A program made the position numbers and the translations under genes. This document shows, piece by piece, positions 38,201 through 49,501 of a DNA stretch of 64,000 bases. Where the stretch lies: assembly GCA_016584495.1 (NCBI GenBank), contig WAID01000003.1:6528501-6592500 (forward strand), in the 5' to 3' direction. The notes under the pieces were generated by a model. That model was not told where the DNA came from and did not search any database. It was given only the letters and a program-made list of their open reading frames with translations. Position 1 is the stretch's first letter, and each line of letters begins with the position of its first letter. The DNA comes from Celoporthe dispersa. Its lineage: Eukaryota > Ascomycota > Sordariomycetes > Diaporthales > Cryphonectriaceae.

Positions 38201-40342
38201 AGCTCGGTCATACTCAGCCTGGCCCATAGCCCTGAGGTTCCTATTGGTCGGCGGCAGCGCGCAAGCTGACGAGGCCTTACCGACCCACTACATAGAGTGT
38301 GTTGTGTTGTGTGGATGGACGTCTAAGCCGACCAAGGTTTTGCAAGACTGTCTTTTTTTTCCTCCTCTTCCCCTCCCCTCCAGACACTCTATTTCTGACG
38401 TTTATACCCTTCATCCGGACACAGCCCATTCGTCAGCGGGCTGAAGATAAGCTGAACTTGGTTCATCCTCTCCTGGTAGGTCCTATCCCGAGCCATGACC
38501 TCGGTCTGAGGAGTAAGCTCTGGTCCTTCCCCCCCCCCCCAAAAAAAAAAACAACCGAACCTTACAACTGGAGCGACACCGTCCACGACACGCAAGACCC
38601 AGTTTGTTGTCCAAAGCCCCTAGATTGACGACCCATCAGAGGCCCCCCTTCCCCCCCCCTCTCTCTCTCTCGATTTCGAATCCATCGTCCTACCTTATCG
38701 GGAGCAGCGGGTCCGTTTTGAGTGTTTTAAGTCATGGCAGCCCCATTCCTTCCCGTCATGTGGGCGCTCGTGCGTCTAACCGCAGTGCCTAGCCTGGCTT
38801 GCCCCTATCCACAGTACTACCATTGCACACAGTACAGTACAAAGTAGGTATGTTGTGTGTATGTGTGTGTCCACATCGCCGAGCACGGCCTTGTTGACCC
38901 CCAATCACAGCCATCGTCATCCCTGGCCGTTGATCTGGCCCTGCCTTGTTGTGCATGCAATTTTAATTTCCGAAACTTCTGTAAATAGCCACCCAGGGAT
39001 ATCACATCTGGTCAGAGTGGGCAAAGAGAAGACGGAGACGGAAGAAGAAGAGGAAAAAAAAAAAGGCAAAACAAAGCCACAAGAAACACGAGCAACGACA
39101 TGGTAGCTTTATTTTTATTTATTGATTTTCTTATTTTTAATCTTTTTTTTCTTTTCTCCTTGGGTGGTCTCACTGCTGCAGCAAGAATGCGGAAGAAAAG
39201 AGAAAAAAAGAAGAAAAAAATATACAACAAAAGAAATCAGTAGGGGGGCCCGGCCCAGCACAGACAAGCCCTCGGATATTTCCGTTGTTGCGCGATACCA
39301 AGATTGTAACGTTTATGATGCCCAACATCTTGATTTTATTTTCTAATGAGAGAGAAAATTAACAGGAAAGAAACAATACTACTGTAGTGCTGTCTTCATT
39401 CTACCCTCTGCGTAGCCAACACCCTTTCTCCCCTCCCCTCCCCTCCCCCTCAACCCCTGCGGCCTGTGTTCGACGCCGTGCAGGATGAATTTGGCCGAAC
39501 AGCCCAAAGGTCCCCTTGGTGGGTGACAGCCCACACACAGCCACCCCTTTCCCCTTATCCCGCATGACACAGTACAACACCTCCCGCATCCCGAGAGCCG
39601 GGGGGGGGGTGGACGCTGAGCAAAGGTCTGACCACCAGTAAAAGGGAGGAAAAAAAGCAAGAAAAAAAAAGGACAAGACCAAGCCGGCAGTCAAGCTGGT
39701 CGTAAGTCCACACCCGCTGTCCCCCTCCCCGGATTGATTAAGAGATGACGATTCAGCCTTGTCATCATGTCTCCGAGGCCGACGCGAGAGGCGCCCGTCA
39801 GGATTGTAGATTGGCGATTTCTGCAGAGCAGTAAGCACCCAAAAAAAAGAAAAAGGAAAAGAAAAAAAAAAGGTGAAAAGGAGGAGAGAAGGGGGAGGGG
39901 GAGGGAGGAGGCTTTGCCAGGGGCGCGCGAGAAAAAGCAATGCTGTTGTTGCCATCTTGCCTCGTCTAGATTGTTTGTAACTAGCCTCTTCGTTGAACGA
40001 CCCTAACTCCGTCGGCTGAGAGCCCCGTCCGAACCTCTTCGTGTCCCCTACGGGTCACATCGCTCGTTGGCCTCCTCGCAGCGCCTCAGGAGCAGGCAAC
40101 ATTCAGCCCTGGCAGGCCGCGACGATGGAGTACGTCACCCAACGCCGAGTGCGAGCTCTCTCACGATCCTCTTGCAGCGAGTTCAGGCGGCGTAACCTCT
40201 ATACGTCAGATGCAACACACACGAGAGGCCGTCCCAGGTCAGAACGAGCCTAGTCTGCCGGGCCACTGGTCCATCTGCGCGACCCGACACCTCGTACACA
40301 CGGGTGCCCTCGCCAAAAGGACACCAGCCCGTGAGGGCGCCC
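32203..40342. other. 8.1-kb gene-free region upstream of the Rua1-like gene
   Basis: The minus strand is strongly pyrimidine-rich from about 32.7 to 33.8 kb, which fits a long leader or core promoter of the Rua1-like regulator. That bias creates a 342-codon open frame (33704-32676) of low complexity that I do not accept as a gene. The rest holds homopolymers, a GT microsatellite at 36964-36985 and T/A-rich tracts near 39.0-39.9 kb. No protein, tRNA or transposon signature is recognised. A long non-coding RNA cannot be excluded. Confidence 0.5.
36964..36985. repeat. (GT)n microsatellite
   Basis: About eleven uninterrupted GT units are read directly. Confidence 0.9.
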
Positions 40343-41092
40343 TCACAGGTCCTTGTTGATCCTCTTCCAGACCCCCTCCTCGGCGGCAGCAATCTTCTCG
40401 CCCGCCGCCATCATCGCCCCCTTCACGCTGCCCCAGACACCGGCCTCCCCATCCCCGTAGCCGCCTCCGCCTCCCATCCGCCGCCTCTCCTCCTCATCCC
40501 TCTCGAGGGCCTCCTGCGCCGCCCGCTGGTACCGGTCTAGCTCGCCCGCGTTCGGGTTCTGCTGGTAGCCGGGCGGGTGCTCGAGCGGCGAGGGCGTCGC
40601 GACGAACGCGGTGCTCGTCCCGCGTTGGGCACCCTGCGTCGCCGAGGCGGGCGGCGCGGGTATGGACATCTGGGGCGGGTAGTACGTCGGGGTCTGCGCC
40701 TGGGCGGAGGACGCCTCGCCGGCTTTGGGCGGCGGCGGGAGGCCTGTGGACCTGGCTGCCGGCGGGTGCGTCGACGAGCCGGGCGGCATGGGGAAGGCAC
40801 CTGGCTGGGGAGGTGGCGGGCCTGGCGGGGCGAGAGGCTGTATGGGCGTAGGCTGGAGGGGCGCGTGCTGCTGCTGTGATGGAGCGGCCGCACCTGTGGG
40901 TGCCGGCATGGAGGGGACAGCGCCTGCTCGGGCTGGTGGGTATGCGTTGTTGTCTGCGGGCGGTCCGGATGCGCCCTGTGCGGTTGTAGGTGGTGGGTTT
41001 GCGGCCTGGTCCTTCTCTGCTGTCTTGGGCGTCACCCCGTCTGCCTTGGCCGTGTTGATAGGACTGTGAGAGTAGATTGGAATGGGAGGCAT
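40343..41092 (-). CDS. Proline-rich conserved fungal protein of unknown function
   Basis: This single-exon gene encodes 249 aa. The N-terminal two thirds are Pro/Ala/Gln-rich and disordered. The C-terminus looks constrained: HPPGYQQNPNAGELDRYQ leads into AQEALERDEEERRR, a charged helix. A Gly-rich hinge and a final amphipathic segment follow, with VWGSVKGAMMAAGEKIAAAEEGVWKRINKDL-type character. The pattern of a PPGYxQNP motif plus a charged helix and a short terminal helix is one I associate with conserved ascomycete hypothetical proteins. I cannot name a function. There is no signal peptide or membrane segment. The start MPPIPIYSHSP is the first ATG. It is transcribed divergently from ARP8. 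Confidence 0.75.
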   Translation of the reverse strand: MPPIPIYSHSPINTAKADGVTPKTAEKDQAANPPPTTAQGASGPPADNNAYPPARAGAVPSMPAPTGAAAPSQQQHAPLQPTPIQPLAPPGPPPPQPGAFPMPPGSSTHPPAARSTGLPPPPKAGEASSAQAQTPTYYPPQMSIPAPPASATQGAQRGTSTAFVATPSPLEHPPGYQQNPNAGELDRYQRAAQEALERDEEERRRMGGGGGYGDGEAGVWGSVKGAMMAAGEKIAAAEEGVWKRINKDL

Positions 41093-42340
41093 CTTGGTGA
41101 TCTTTCGGGAGGTGTTTGCTGGGACTCAGGCCTCTGACGATATGCAACGTAGGGAGGGAGGGATCTGAACCTTCGGGTCTCTGGATGAGAGGAGCTCAAA
41201 AGGCAACAGCCTCGGTTTCCTTGACAGAGAGGTTGATATAATCTTTTGAAGGGGGGAAAACCAAACAGGCAGGAGTTGGTCGGTAGGACTCTGAGTCAAT
41301 GTGTCCACAGCTTGATGCTTCCTGGTCTGAGGTGACTCTTGTCAAGGGAGAGAGACGTGTCCTGTTTGGAATTCCAGGCTGTCTTCGCTGCCCTCTCCTG
41401 GAGGCAGGAGGCAAGCTGAAAGCGGCAAGGGAACGACGTCATTGCTGTCAGGTGATGGGTGATGGACTTTCCTCGCAGCACCAGGAGGGGCAGGTAAGCA
41501 ACAACTCCCAAGAGAAGAAAGAAAGAAAAAAAAGCCAAAGAAAAGTAGAAGAACAAACAGATAGTGACCTCAGCAGGAGACATATTTTTTTGTGAACAGA
41601 TGTCCTCCCAAAAATTGCAGCGTCTTCAAGGTGTTGCAGGCTTAGGTGGGCAGCTTGGGCTTTCCTAATGCATTACAACGGCAAGAATGACTCAAAAGGT
41701 TGTGTGGTTGAGCTTGGGATTTCTCTGCACTTTGTCCTGTTCAGACCCCAGAGTTGTCGTGATATTTTTTGACAACCCCCTGGGTGGTGATGTTAGGTAT
41801 ATCCAGTCATTTTGATCGTAATTTTGATCTTGATCAGGTATGGAGACTCAGTAATACCTGGAGACGCTGGATTTGGGTCTCAGGGCTAGCAGGTCTCACT
41901 TGTACATAGACGAGGGATCTGAGGCTCTGTGTCAGTCAACCTGGTAAAGATGCTGGGGAAATAAAAGATCACCCTCTCTTGTAGGAGGAGTGGTGATGGC
42001 CTCGCACTGCAGGGCACAAAAGGCTCGCAGCACTCCAGAGCCCAGGCGGCACGCCGGGGTTGAGGACATGCTTGCTGGTGCACGGGCCATTTGCACTCTC
42101 TAGTGTGCACTAGGTTCTAACGCAGCTAATCGACTGCTCCTCTTCACAGTCAAGGGTCCTCTCTGCAGGTTGCGCGCGAGGCAGCGCACCTGGAGCTTGC
42201 TGAGCTCGCGGGTGGTCGCGAATTTCGAGATGACCTGCTATCCAGACCCGTAAACCCCATTCCGACACCACCGCCACCACCTCCTCCTCCTTCCTATTCA
42301 CATCACCGCCAACCCATCCATCATCATAACAAAAGTCATA
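41093..42340. other. Divergent promoter region of the Pro-rich gene and ARP8
   Basis: This 1.25 kb interval lies between two gene starts. It contains T-rich and A-rich patches but no open frame I can support. Confidence 0.55.
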
Positions 42341-44819
42341 ATGGTTGGCAAGGTCAGCGAGCGTGTGCTCGCCCGCGAGGGTCAGTCTCTCCCCCCCCCC
42401 CCCGCTCTCTCTTTCTGAAAGGGCGATGGACGGATGGATGCGACAATGGGCTTTGGCTTCGCAATGATGGGTGCTGTTGCTGACAGGTGACATTTTGACA
42501 CAGGTCTCGAGCGAACCGATAATGGCATGAAGCAGAGCAGCTGGCCAGATGTCATGCCTATCAACCAAAAGAACTACTATACGTAGGCCCGCTCTCTCTC
42601 CTCCCCCCCCCCCCTTCTCTCTCCTAGCCCCGACTACCTAGGCTAGACGATGGCTGACCTGCCCCTCTCCTCCTCATAAAGGGACTACATGAAACGAGAC
42701 GACCAGATCCTGCCCTTGCGACTCCAGAATGAAGCCAACCGCGATCGGATCGTGCAGTCGGCCAAGGACCGAGACCGCGAGCGCGCCCTCAACCCCAGGG
42801 GCGAGGTGCCGCTGCTGGCAGAAGATGTACAGGGAGGAAATGGGTGCCGCCGCAGATGAAGACGGTACCGTCCCGGCCAAGAACGACCCCTCGCATATCA
42901 TCGTCATCCACCCTGGCAGCCAAAACCTCCGCATAGGTTTTGCAAGCGACGCGCTGCCCAAGACCATACCCATGACCCTGGCGACTCGCTTCCCGCAGAC
43001 CGAATCCGAGCAGTACGAGGCCCTGCCCAGGCGGCAGTTCGAGGCCAAGACGTCCGAGGAGCAGTACGGCGAGGAGTGGTCAAAGAAGTACACGAAGCAG
43101 TCCAGCGACCTGAAGGTCGACATGCGCGCCAACAAGCGCAAGGTCCTGCCGAACTCGAAGGAGCTGGTTGTTAACTACAACCGGCGGGCAGACCCAGAGA
43201 TCATACCCGTCCACAACGATCCTCTGCAGGTGGAGTGGACAGACGTCAGGTCGCTGGAGGACCCAAACTCTGTCGCCTCGTGCTTCATCGGCAATGCGGC
43301 GCAGAGGGTACCGGACGACTCGAGCCCCAAGTTCAAGCTCTGGTGGCCCATGCAGTGCGGCTGGCTCAACGAGGACGACTACACGAGCAAGGAGCACCTG
43401 TACGACGACTTCGAGACCCTGCTCGACAAGGCCATCCGGCAGGAGCTCGGCCTGAACAAGAACAGCGCCTGGAGGCAGTATGGCTGCGTCTTTGTCATCC
43501 CTGACCTCTACGACAAGAGATACGTCGAGCAGGCGCTCCGGTCCTGTATGAACTGGTTCGAGTTCTCAAAGGTCTGCTTCATACAGGAGAGCATGGCCGC
43601 GACCTTCGGGGCAGGGTACACGCAGGCCTGCGTTGTGGATGTCGGCGCGCAGAAGACGTCCATCACCTGCGTCGAGGACGGCCTGTGCCTGGAAGACTCG
43701 CGCATCAACCTGAAGTACGGTGGCTACGACGTCACCGAGACGTTTGTCAAGATGATGCTGTTCGACAACTTCCCCTACGCAGACATCAACCTCCGGCGGC
43801 GGTACGACTTCCTCCTGGCGGAGGAGCTCAAGATGAAGCACTGCACGATGACACAGGCAGAGATCTCGGTCCAGCTCTTCCAGTTCCACCTGCGAGCTCC
43901 GAACCAGCCCACGCGCAAGTACCAGTTCAAGACGTACGACGAGGTCATACTGGCCCCGATGGGCTTCTACGACCCGGAGATATTCGACAACTCGGCGAAG
44001 CTCCGTGGCCGCCGGAAGATCATCGACCGCTCCTACAACCCTTACGAGGTGGAGGTCCCTGACGATCCCCTGTCGGCGGCGCAGACCAGCATCCTGGCTC
44101 TGTCTAAGCCCTCGATAAAACAGCTGAACCTGGGGGTCAACGGCGCAGCCCCCGCGGTGGCCGAATTTGCCACGCCGATGAAGGAGAAGCCGAACCCCTT
44201 CAACAGCATCGCCCGCGACGGCACACCACAGGCCTCCAACGCCCCGTCACCTGCGCCAGAGGGTGCCAGCACGCCGGTCCCGCCTCCTTTTGTCTTTTGG
44301 AAAGGATAACCTGAACGGCAACGCGAGCCCGGCACCGAACGGCGGGACGCCAGCACCAAGCACCAATGGGTTCCAGCCTCAGATCCAGGCCACCCCGGCC
44401 CCACAGGGTATGTTCACGGACCCCAGCGTGCCGGTGAGCAAGCTGCAGGCCATAGAGCGGGACTCGGTGCTCCCCATCGCGCCGCTGGACACGGCCATCA
44501 TGACATCGATACAACATGCAGCCAAGGGCGACGAGAAGAAGATACGCGACCTCATGGGCTCCATCATGGTGATCGGCGGCGGCGCCAAGATCCCACACTT
44601 CACCTCGTACCTCGAGGAGAGGCTCCGCGCGCGGCGGCCCGACATCGCGGATAGGGTCCTCGTGTCGCGCAGCGCAAGGGACATGGACGAGCAGGTCGTG
44701 GTCTGGAAGGGCGCCAGCGTCTTCGGCAAGCTCTCGATGAACGACTCGTGGATCACGCCGGTCGAGTACGAGAGGCTGGGGCCGAGACACTACACCACAA
44801 GGTTCTCTGGGCGTGGTAA
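42341..44819 (+). CDS. ARP8: Actin-related protein 8, INO80 complex subunit
   Basis: Arp8 is a nuclear actin-fold subunit of the INO80 chromatin remodeller that helps bind nucleosomal and linker DNA. Exons are 42341-42380, 42504-42582 and 42682-44819. The N-terminus joins as MVGKVSERVLAREG, LERTDNGMKQSSWPDV, INQKNYYT and DYMKRDDQILPLRLQNEANRDR. Actin-fold blocks include IIVIHPGSQNLRIGFA, VVDVGAQKTSITCVEDG, LKYGGYDVTETF and IMVIGGGAKIPHF. The expected C-terminus HKVLWAW is present with stop at 44817-44819. Three frame breaks are needed. An extra G in CAGGGAGGA lies near 42832. An extra base lies near 44290-44297 (TTTTGTCTTTTGG). A missing base lies near 44788-44792, just before LHHKVLWAW. With these the product is about 751 aa, normal for fungal Arp8. 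Confidence 0.92.
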
Positions 44820-45480
44820 ACAAGATGAAAGACCGCGGGCATCCAAAAAAAAACCCCCCAAACCAAAAAAAAACCCCCAAAACCAAGGCGGCGAGGGGAG
44901 CATGATCTCAACGATAAGTTCCTTGCATGTCTGTGGAGAGAGAGAGAGGGGGAAAATTATTTTCTATTTCAGAAGGGATAAATGGAGTTTGGCGCTTGGA
45001 AACACGGCAGGCGGGATTTTCAAGGAGCGCTCTCACAAACAGACAAGCAGGAGAACTGTCAGCGATTTATAGTGTGGGATTATAGTAATGGATCGACTCT
45101 GGCATGCCCTTTTTTCTTCTTCTTCTTCTTCCCCTCTCCTTTCTTCCTTTTTGAAGGGTCAGCGATAGATAGATCACGGCCTAGGGAGTACATGGAGAAT
45201 GAAATTCGAACTTATTGCGGTGAAGATTGAGCAGAATACTAGGCATGCCGTTGGCGATCAATAGAGGATATAATCTTGAGAGTCTCTGGGCCTTTCTCTA
45301 ATTAATAATTAGAAGAAAACCTGTCCCATCGCGCCTATAAAAAAGAATGACAATAAAAAAAAACCAAAAAAACCAATGCCCGCTGGCTAGATACAAAAGC
45401 CACGAGAGCGCTGGATCTCTCTCTCTCCCTCCCCCCCCTCCCCCCTCACTCCAAGCTTTTCACAGCCTAAGCAACCCAAA
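44820..45480. other. Convergent 3' region between ARP8 and PLC
   Basis: The interval is A/T-rich with C/A homopolymers near 44847-44880 and T-rich tracts near 45110-45150. It fits two facing 3' UTRs. Without the true ARP8 stop, the shifted frame would run on to 45072; I regard that extension as false. Confidence 0.6.
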
Positions 45481-47792
45481 CTAATAGACCTTCTTCATAA
45501 CCTTGACAAAAATCACCCCCTCGCTTTCCTTCCCCTTGGCATCCACAAGCTTCACAAACCGGTATCCCATCCGAAGCCGGTCCAGGCGCACACATGCCCA
45601 GGCGGCCAGGTTGTCCCGCCCAAACTTGACGTCGTCGCGCACGATGAAGCGCACGAAGCTCAGCTCCTCGACGACGCCGGGAATGGCCTTGAACTCGAGC
45701 ATGTCGCCCTTGTAGTCCGGGTCGCACGTGGCCTTGGCGGTCTTGGTGCGCGCCTTGTACTCGCCCTCCAGCTCCTCGTCATCCTCGCTACGCCTAGCGG
45801 CCGCAGCTTTGGCGGCAGCTGCGGTGGCTGGGTCGCACTCGTGGCCGTCGGCGGGGAAGTGGCCGTGGCGCTCACCGCCGGCCTCAACGTGCAGCTCGAC
45901 CTTGACGTAAGGGTTGAAGGACTTGGCCGAGGTCTCGGGCGGGAGCGGCAGGTTCTGCGCCGCGAGGACCTTGATCTCGAGGTCCAGCGTGCGGTGCTGC
46001 ACGTGGGCGGCCTCGGCGGGCGCGTTGGGCTTGCCCTGTCGGTAGCCTGGAGGCTTGAGGACGTAGCCTCCTGAGCCGGCGAACATACCCTCGTTGAGCC
46101 TGTATGGTTGGTGGGGAAGAGCGGGTCAGCAATGTAGCCTAACCAGCGCTTCTGAATGCCTTTAATCTCACTCACATCATGCCCTCGTCCCAATGCTGCC
46201 AGTTCAGCGCAGCAATCTGGACCCCCTTCCTCCAGAACGGCGTGGGGTCGAGGTTGGACGAGCCAACCCTGAAGCCAGATGGGTACGCCCGCATGAGATA
46301 TTTTCGGTTGTGCTCAAACAGGTCCTGACCCTGCTTCTCGTGCACCTCCCTCACGCTCTTCTCGCCCAGGGAGAAGACGTGTGACGGCATAGTGGCTTCC
46401 GGCTGGTGAAGCGACTTGAACGAGACGGCCTTGGTGTAGATGCCCAACGCGCTCAGAGCATGGATGATCTTGGAGGGCTTCTTTTTCTTCTTGGCCTCTG
46501 GGGACCCAGGGGGAGCGACGACTTGACTCGGCGTCGAGAGGTCCTCGTCGGATGCGGCGGCAGCGGCGGCCTCCCTGGCCAGGGGGCGCGTACTTGACCT
46601 TGACGAGAATCTTGCGACGCAGGTCGGTGGGAGGCGGGAGGACGTCAGCCTCCTTCTCGGGCGGGTCGAGCAGGAGGCCGGCCCAGGTCTCGTTCATGAT
46701 CTTGACCATGATCTCCTGCTGCTCTGGCCCTGCATGCACCTCGAGGCTCACGATGAGTGGCAGGTCTGTCACGGCGAAGGCGTGCTCCTTGATGGCCACA
46801 CACACCTCGCGGAAGGAGATCTCCTTGGTGAGCGTGTACCCGTGCAGCACGCGAGGCTCGATGGCAGCGGCCGCGGGTGTTGGGAGCTTCTCCGCCAGCG
46901 GCGGCGCAGGAGAGGAGGAGGAGGAGGCCTGGCTGGCCACTTTCACTTCCGAGTGGTCCTTCGCTGCTGCTGCTGGTGGCGGGGTAGACGGCGGGGCGGC
47001 CGCCTTGGTCTCCGTCTTCTTCTCGACATACTTCTCGAGCCTCTTCCCGAGCGAGGTCTTCTCGAGCTTCTGCAGCACCGACTTGGGGATCTTGGCCTTG
47101 GCCCTGTCGACCTTGGCCTTCCTCTTGGCGCGAGCCGCGGCCGCCTTTTGGGGGTCGTCTTCGCCGGCATCACTCGACGAGAAACCGCTGTCCTCCGAGT
47201 CAGACTCGTACCCGTCCCAGACATCAATCTCGATGCACCTGCACCCGCGCAGCAGAACGTTCTTGTACGCGTCCGTGCTTGCGTCGCTGCTGAGCTGGTT
47301 CCCCGTGAGGTACGTGTTGTGGCTGCTGGAGATGAAGTAGCTGCTCAGCGGGTAGGACAGGTCCCCGCCCGTCTGGGCGTCCAGGGGCGCGAGGGCGCTG
47401 GCAGCATCACTGGTCATGTACCGCAGGAAATCGCTGAAGTCCAGCTCCTCCTTGGCGGCCAGGTCGGCGGGGAGGCCCTCAGCGCTGCCATCCGGGTTGC
47501 CAGCCTGGCTGCACCGGATGAAGGTCTCTGCCTGGCTGCGGTGCCAGGCCTGGTTGGTGTCGGCATGGCAGTTGAAGATCTTCTCGAGGTACGGGAGCAC
47601 AGCGGCAGATACGGTGGGGACACTGCGGGCGTGATCCGCGCCGGAGACACCACCACCGGCCTGGGTGACAGCCTCGCTGGGCGGAGGGAGTTCTTGCCCC
47701 TGCCCCTGCTGCTGCTGCTGCTGCTGCTGCTGTTGTTGTTGTGGTGGTGATGGTGGCTGTGGCGGTGGTGGTGATGGTGCAGCCGCCGCCAT
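45481..47792 (-). CDS. Phosphoinositide-specific phospholipase C (X, Y and C2 domains)
   Basis: PI-PLC cleaves phosphatidylinositol 4,5-bisphosphate into IP3 and diacylglycerol at the membrane. Exons are 47792-46176 and 46099-45481 (76-bp intron), giving about 744 aa. The X domain has catalytic SSHNTY (H158), RCIEIDVWDG (E188, D190) and the second histidine in LHGYTLT (H317). The Y domain carries KYLMRAYPSGFRVGSSNLDP and FWRKGVQIAALNWQ. A C2 domain follows from EIKVLAAQNLPLP to the C-terminus. A low-complexity insertion of about 116 residues separates DVWDG from the second histidine. PolyQ and Pro runs fill the N-terminus; the ATG at 47792 (MAAAAPSPP) is preferred because upstream frame lacks an ATG. 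Near 46570-46590 one extra base breaks the frame before the Ala-rich SDEDLSTPSQVV stretch. The family is firm. Confidence 0.92.
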
Positions 47793-49501
47793 GTCGACTG
47801 TCTGTTGTGGAGGTGTTGCCTCCTCTTTGTCCTGGTTGGGGCGGGGAGAAGTTACGATGTACGGGGGAATTTTCTCATGCAAGATAAAAGGAGCGTCTCG
47901 ACGGTGGTGGGAAGAAGAAAATTATACCAGAAAACGAGTTGATGAGTGCGCACGTTTGCAATTGCGCCACATACTTGGACTCAACCAGAGTCCATCGACT
48001 TAGAACTACCTCCACCTCCACCTCACCGCCTGGCGATCTCCTGGGAAATAGGTTTGGAGGCCCAGCTTCGCCTTGATACAGGAGTGGAAGTCGAGCCCTG
48101 AAAGTGGGTATTCTTCCCGGACCAGACTTGTGTCGTAACGGACAAGGGCCTTTTTTCACGAGCTTGGGCTTGGGCTTTTGAGAGGACAACCGGGTACGCG
48201 GGAGATAGCTCGCGTGTCATGGTCTGACTGGATCAGTGAGGGAGGGCATGACATGTGTTTATGTAGTAAAGAGGAAGAATCAAGGCAGGATTGTACACGT
48301 CGTAAAAAGAAAAAGAAAAAAACTTGGTGATCATCCTGGCCTGCTTCCCTCGACCTCATCCTCACTTACCTCCCCCAACCCAAAATAGAGAGAGAAGTAG
48401 CAACCAAGAACCCAAGACGTCACCTGGCAGGTCGCCAGCTCTGAGGCCCTCCTTCCCTCTCTCGGGCCAGATTTGCGGGCCGTTTCAGGGGCTGGTCCCG
48501 TCTACCCCGGGGGGGGTTCCATCTTATTAACCACGGCTGCCACCAAATGAGAGCCCTCGTCTTAGCTGCCCCCCCCCCCGGCAAGAACCATTCGCTCCCC
48601 CTGTATTCGAGGGCCTGACTGAAATAATGGAGACTGGACCTTGGACGCGGTGGAAGGAAGTAGATGGTAAAAAAAAAAAATGGAACAAGAGAAGACACAA
48701 GACAAGAACAAGCAGAGACAAAAAGGTGGAAGGGGAAGGAGGAAGGGAGAAACATAGAAGACAAGTTGCAGGGCCTACATGCAGGACAACTAAGTGCCGT
48801 GGCTTACACGTGCTACAGTGGTATTTTGTTCGCCTATTCAGTCTACATTAGGTGGCGCCGCCAAGGGACAGCCAAGACAAGTCACTACACAGGCGAGCGC
48901 CCGTGGCAGGTCAGTGTAAATGAGGCAGCAAGCAGCCTACAATATCTAATGCTAAATGTACTGTAAATCAAGAAGACCCTTGAGAAAACATAAGCATCTT
49001 TTGGTGCACGATGCATTCGGAGGCTGGTCCCGGCGGAAGAAGCCTCGGCCAATCGGCACGAGTCGACGTCATTTTTTTTTTTAAGCTCAGGCTCTTCTTC
49101 TCTCCTACCCCGCGTCAAGATTGTGCCGTATGCCTCGTACCTCGTACGTGCCTGCGACAGGAGGGATGAGCGTGACAAGTCAGGTCACCAGCTGTTGGAT
49201 TGATTTTGCAGCTCGTGTAGAGAGGTTTTGGTAGCTCAAGAGGAGAATCCGTCACTCAGTTGTGCTTTTTAGAAAACGCGTACTAGGGTTTGCTTCATCC
49301 GTGGTTCCGCGTTCAGCGTGCTGTACTCCGGTGCTTGGCAGGTTCAGCCCCCGATCTCGGAAGCCGGGAAGCTTCCCATTAAGAAATGAGGGGCAGATTT
49401 TCGCACACAGCAACAGCTGGACCTCTTCGCATAACCTGGAGAATTGAACTTGCCTCTTCTCTCAATTGATTCCTTCGTCAGCAGATTTACCTTTCATCAG
49501 G
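47793..49501. other. Divergent promoter region of PLC and LEU2
   Basis: This 1.7 kb interval lies between two gene starts. It has a C10 run near 48571, an A11 run near 48669 and a T12 run near 49071. A Leu3-type site at 49351 is listed separately. No gene is seen. Confidence 0.55.
49351..49360. promoter_or_regulatory. Candidate Leu3/LeuB binding site upstream of LEU2
   Basis: The sequence CCGATCTCGG matches the CCG-N4-CGG pattern bound by Leu3-type Zn2Cys6 regulators and lies 142-151 bp before the LEU2 ATG. The inner bases differ from the yeast optimum (G..C), so the match is to triplets and spacing only. Confidence 0.4.

Noticed and set aside
44263..45072. Extension of ARP8 to a stop at 45072
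   Set aside because: The expected Arp8 C-terminus (HKVLWAW then stop) is present in another frame at 44796-44819; the extension is Lys/Pro homopolymer sequence.
46734..47750. 338-codon open frame on the plus strand
   Set aside because: It mirrors the PLC X-domain exon in antisense and has no family resemblance.
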